Position numbers and translations under genes: made by a program
NCBI GenBank assembly: GCA_030460725.1
Contig: JAKECL010000113.1
Location: 1-6,585 of the forward strand
Source: Propionibacterium sp.
GTDB taxonomy: Bacteria > Actinomycetota > Actinomycetes > Actinomycetales > Actinomycetaceae
Reading direction: 5' to 3'
Length of the DNA: 6,585 bases
Shown here: positions 4,697 to 6,585 of the stretch, in pieces
How positions within the stretch are numbered: position 1 is the first letter of the stretch
How the letters are laid out: the number at the start of each line of letters is the position of its first letter
The notes under the pieces: model-generated
Told to the model about the DNA's origin: nothing
The model's input: the letters and a program-made list of their open reading frames with translations, nothing else
The model's database searches: none

Positions 4697-5740
4697 GTGG
4701 AAATCGACATGACGGCACTGCGCATGGTGGAGCAGGAGAAGGGGGTCAGGCTCGAGACCCTCGTGGACGCGATCGAGGAGGCCCTGCTCAAGGCCTACCA
4801 CAACATTCCTGGCGCGATCTCACGTGCGCGCATTGAGATCGACCAGCGCACCGGCCGGGTCACGGTGATGGCCACGGAGGAGGACGAGGAGGGCAACCCG
4901 ATCGGGGAGTTCGACGACACCCCCTCCAACTTCGGACGCATTGCCCAGACCACCGCCCGTTCGGTGATCATGCAGCGCCTGCGCGACGCAGACGACGCCC
5001 GCGTTCTGGGGGACTTCGCCTCCAAGACCGGGAAGGTCGTCACCGGCATCGTCCAGCAGGGACGCGAGGGGCGGCCCACCCTGGTCAGGCTCACCGACGA
5101 CTTCGAGGCCGTGCTGCCCGACTCGGAGAAGGTGCCCGGTGAGGCCTACCGCCACGGGGACCGCATCCGCGCCTACGTGGTCGCCGTGGAGCGCACCGAG
5201 AGGGGGGCGCGCATCACCTTGTCCCGAACCCACCCCGGCCTGGTGCTCGGCATCTTCGAGCGCGAGGTCCCCGAGATCCAACAGGGCCTGGTGGAGATCA
5301 AGGCCATCGCCCGTGAGGCCGGGCACCGCACGAAGATCGCGGTCCATGCCACCCGTGAGGGCGTCAACGCCAAGGGCGCCTGCATCGGTCCGATGGGCTC
5401 ACGCGTGCGCAATGTGATGACGGAGCTGGGCGGGGAGAAGATCGACATCGTCGACTGGTCGGCGGATCCGGGGCGCTTCGTGGCCAATGCCCTGTCCCCG
5501 GCGCGCGTGACCCGCGTCGTCGTCCATTCGGTGGAGAACCGCACGGCCACGGTCGTCGTGCCTGACTTCCAGCTCTCCCTGGCCATCGGCAAGGAGGGGC
5601 AGAACGCCCGTCTGGCCGCCAGGCTCACGAACTTCCACATCGACATCCACTCCGACACCGAGACAGGGGACGAGGGACACGCCTCCCGTTCCTCCATGCC
5701 TGATGACGTGACGAGTCGCTCACACGCCTCCGACGAGTGA
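4697..5740 (+). CDS. nusA: transcription termination/antitermination factor NusA
   Basis: NusA binds RNA polymerase and nascent RNA, where it modulates pausing, termination and antitermination. The product is 347 residues. The RNA polymerase-binding N-terminal domain spans about 1-105, beginning MEIDMTALRMVEQEKG. It is followed by an S1 domain (about 110-177, ending RITLSRTHPGLV) and KH1 (about 195-270) with GPMG at 231-234. KH2 (about 275-335) has GKEG at 298-301, followed by QNARLAARLT. The acidic C-terminal repeats of enterobacterial NusA are absent, as is normal in actinobacteria. The last 25 residues are Ser/Asp-rich and variable. GTG 4697 is favoured because GGAGGAG (4680-4686) precedes it by 10 bases, and because actinobacterial NusA usually begins in this way. 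ATG 4709 would be too far from that site. Confidence 0.97.
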   Translation: MEIDMTALRMVEQEKGVRLETLVDAIEEALLKAYHNIPGAISRARIEIDQRTGRVTVMATEEDEEGNPIGEFDDTPSNFGRIAQTTARSVIMQRLRDADDARVLGDFASKTGKVVTGIVQQGREGRPTLVRLTDDFEAVLPDSEKVPGEAYRHGDRIRAYVVAVERTERGARITLSRTHPGLVLGIFEREVPEIQQGLVEIKAIAREAGHRTKIAVHATREGVNAKGACIGPMGSRVRNVMTELGGEKIDIVDWSADPGRFVANALSPARVTRVVVHSVENRTATVVVPDFQLSLAIGKEGQNARLAARLTNFHIDIHSDTETGDEGHASRSSMPDDVTSRSHASDE

Positions 5741-5756
5741 GTCCGGTGGCCTCGGC

Positions 5757-5762
5757 TACACT
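5757..5762 (+). promoter_or_regulatory. candidate internal -10 element before ylxR
   Basis: TACACT lies 28 bases before ATG 5791 and resembles actinobacterial -10 elements. No -35 hexamer of quality is found 17-18 bp upstream, where the end of nusA lies. If active, it would allow ylxR and infB to be expressed apart from rimP-nusA. Confidence 0.25.
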
Positions 5763-5790
5763 GGACGGGTTGTCGCATCACGGAGCAGGT

Positions 5791-6102
5791 ATGGCGCGGA
5801 CCCGGGACACCGTCCCCGGTCCGGTCCGGACCTGTGTCGGATGTGGCAGGCGTGTGGCCCGTGCGGACATGATCCGCATCGTGGCCACCAACGGATCCGC
5901 CCAGGTGGATCCGAGGAGTGACCGTCCCGGTCGCGGCGCCTGGGTCCACCCGGACCTCGGATGCATCGAGAGGGCTCACTCCCGCAGGGCGCTGGTCCGC
6001 GCACTCCGCCTCCCCCACGACGTGGGGGAAGAGGTGTGGACCGAGCTCGCGGGAATGGTCGCCAGTGTCAGCGGCGTGCACACCACGTCGGACAACGAGT
6101 GA
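5791..6102 (+). CDS. ylxR: YlxR-family (DUF448) RNA-binding protein
   Basis: The product is 103 residues and carries the family signature. RTCVGCGRRV (13-22) has Cys 15 and 18, and PGRGAWVHPDLGCIERA (46-62) has Cys 58. The final helix is basic (SRRALVRALRL, 64-74). Members are small proteins encoded between nusA and infB. In Bacillus subtilis the family member has been linked to RNase P RNA and named RnpM, but whether this holds here is inference. I chose ATG 5791, which has GGAG (5782-5785) five bases upstream and gives a family-typical length. GTG 5737 overlaps the nusA stop by four bases (GTGA) and would add an 18-residue non-conserved N-terminus. That layout would favour translational coupling, so the start is not settled. 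Confidence 0.93.
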   Translation: MARTRDTVPGPVRTCVGCGRRVARADMIRIVATNGSAQVDPRSDRPGRGAWVHPDLGCIERAHSRRALVRALRLPHDVGEEVWTELAGMVASVSGVHTTSDNE

Positions 6103-6173
6103 TGGAAGCGGGTTGGAAGCCGATGGGCACCCGATGAGTACCCAGCGATGAGCTGCCAGCAAGACAAGTGACC

Positions 6174-6202
6174 CCGCCTCCGGTTCGGAGGCGGATCCGA
6201 AC
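6174..6202 (+). promoter_or_regulatory. two mutually exclusive hairpins in the infB leader
   Basis: Hairpin 1 is a 9-bp perfect stem: CCGCCTCCG (6174-6182) with CGGAGGCGG (6186-6194), loop GTT. Hairpin 2 is a 7-bp perfect stem: GTTCGGA (6183-6189) with TCCGAAC (6196-6202), loop GGCGGA. They share bases 6186-6189, so only one can form. Hairpin 2 ends directly against the infB ribosome binding site AGGAG (6203-6207). The right arm of hairpin 1 hides an extra GGAGG (6187-6191). Neither is followed by a T run, so control of initiation is more likely than termination. Confidence 0.5.
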
Positions 6203-6207
6203 AGGAG
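6203..6207 (+). promoter_or_regulatory. ribosome binding site of infB
   Basis: AGGAG lies 4 bases before the GTG at 6212, slightly short spacing. It decides the infB start, which is not an ATG, and directly abuts the second leader hairpin. Confidence 0.8.
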
Positions 6208-6211
6208 AAAC

Positions 6212-6585
6212 GTGGCAAAGTTGCGTGTCCACGAGCTCGCCAAGGAGCTCGGAATCACCAGCAAGGAACTCTTGACGCACCTGCGCGAGAACGGTGAGTT
6301 CGTCAAGGCGTCGGGATCGACGCTGGAACCCCCCGTCGTCCGCACAGCGCGCGAGCACTACGCCGCTGCCGCCCCGAAGAAGGCGGAGTCGGCATCGAAG
6401 AGAAAGCCTTCGCCGAAGAAGCCGGGCCCGGCCGTACCAGCCGCGCCCCACAAGACCGAGGAACCGGCGACCCCCTCCGCGGGGACGACGCCCTCACAGG
6501 CCCCCGAGTCGCATGCGACCTCGGAGAAGCCCCATGTCCCCGGAGAGTCGGACACCTCGGCTCACCACGAGGGCCCGACCCCGCA
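6212..6585 (+). CDS. infB: translation initiation factor IF-2, N-terminal part
   Basis: IF-2 is the GTPase that brings initiator tRNA to the 30S subunit and promotes subunit joining. Only the first 124 codons are present, and the frame is open to the end of the window. The N-terminus, VAKLRVHELAKELGITSKEL (1-20), read as Met-initiated from GTG, then LRENGEFVKASGSTLEPPVV (24-43), matches the conserved IF2-N subdomain. From about residue 50 the sequence becomes Ala/Pro/Lys/Ser/Glu-rich (for example KKAESASKRKPSPKKPGPA). This is the long variable linker usual in actinobacterial IF-2. The GTPase domain lies outside the window. The start is set by AGGAG four bases upstream. The gene follows ylxR after a 109-base spacer carrying two competing hairpins. 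Confidence 0.95.
   Translation, partial: MAKLRVHELAKELGITSKELLTHLRENGEFVKASGSTLEPPVVRTAREHYAAAAPKKAESASKRKPSPKKPGPAVPAAPHKTEEPATPSAGTTPSQAPESHATSEKPHVPGESDTSAHHEGPTP

Noticed and set aside
4150..4791. The lipoprotein reading frame continues open on the minus strand across rimP and into nusA.
   Set aside because: rimP and nusA are unmistakable on the other strand. The extended antisense frame is a by-product of GC-rich codon use, and the lipobox shows where the real protein begins.
6112..6168. CGATGGG, CGATGAG and CGATGAG motifs, and very short ATG-to-TGA frames, in the ylxR-infB spacer.
   Set aside because: The spacing is irregular and the frames encode only 3 to 7 residues without ribosome binding sites. 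There is not enough for a repeat or leader-peptide call.

Overview
The window is high-GC DNA (clearly above 60% GC, with third codon positions almost all G or C) from an actinobacterium. Signs of this are the conserved order rimP-nusA-ylxR-infB, a short NusA without C-terminal repeats, frequent GTG starts, and two genes whose -10-like hexamers lie 6 to 7 bases before the start codon, as in leaderless mRNAs. It resembles Actinomyces and relatives, but the genus is inferred from general protein character, not from a search.

Left part (1-1420): a tRNA-Met(CAU) gene on the minus strand, a 162-residue conserved-looking hypothetical protein (189-677, +), a tRNA-Asn(GUU) gene (+) followed by a strong hairpin terminator, and a very acidic 107-residue protein of unknown function (973-1296, +). 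A perfect 18-bp hairpin at 1377-1418 separates this gene from the convergent regulator and probably terminates both. The two terminators share the same core sequence.

Middle part (1458-4149): two minus-strand genes. The first encodes a MarR-family regulator of 344 residues. A typical winged-helix core is flanked by a proline/acid-rich N-terminal extension and a Gly/His/Arg/Trp-rich C-terminal tail. Its promoter (TTGACA, 18 bp, CATAAT) contains two copies of AGGTACCT, 21 bp apart, inside a perfect 12-bp inverted repeat. This is a convincing autoregulatory operator. Upstream lies a 349-bp gene-free stretch with a seven-tract G-quadruplex motif. Beyond it is a putative lipoprotein gene that diverges from rimP.

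Right part (4219-6585): the translation and transcription-factor operon. rimP encodes a 30S maturation factor, nusA an elongation and termination factor, ylxR a small RNA-binding protein, and infB translation initiation factor IF-2 (first 124 codons only; the gene runs off the window). The 109-bp ylxR-infB spacer ends in two mutually exclusive hairpins next to the infB ribosome binding site, a possible cis-regulatory switch.

Most of the window is housekeeping. I see no mobile element, CRISPR array or phage gene. The parts most worth following up are the regulator with its operator, the infB leader, and the unrecognised lipoprotein and acidic protein.
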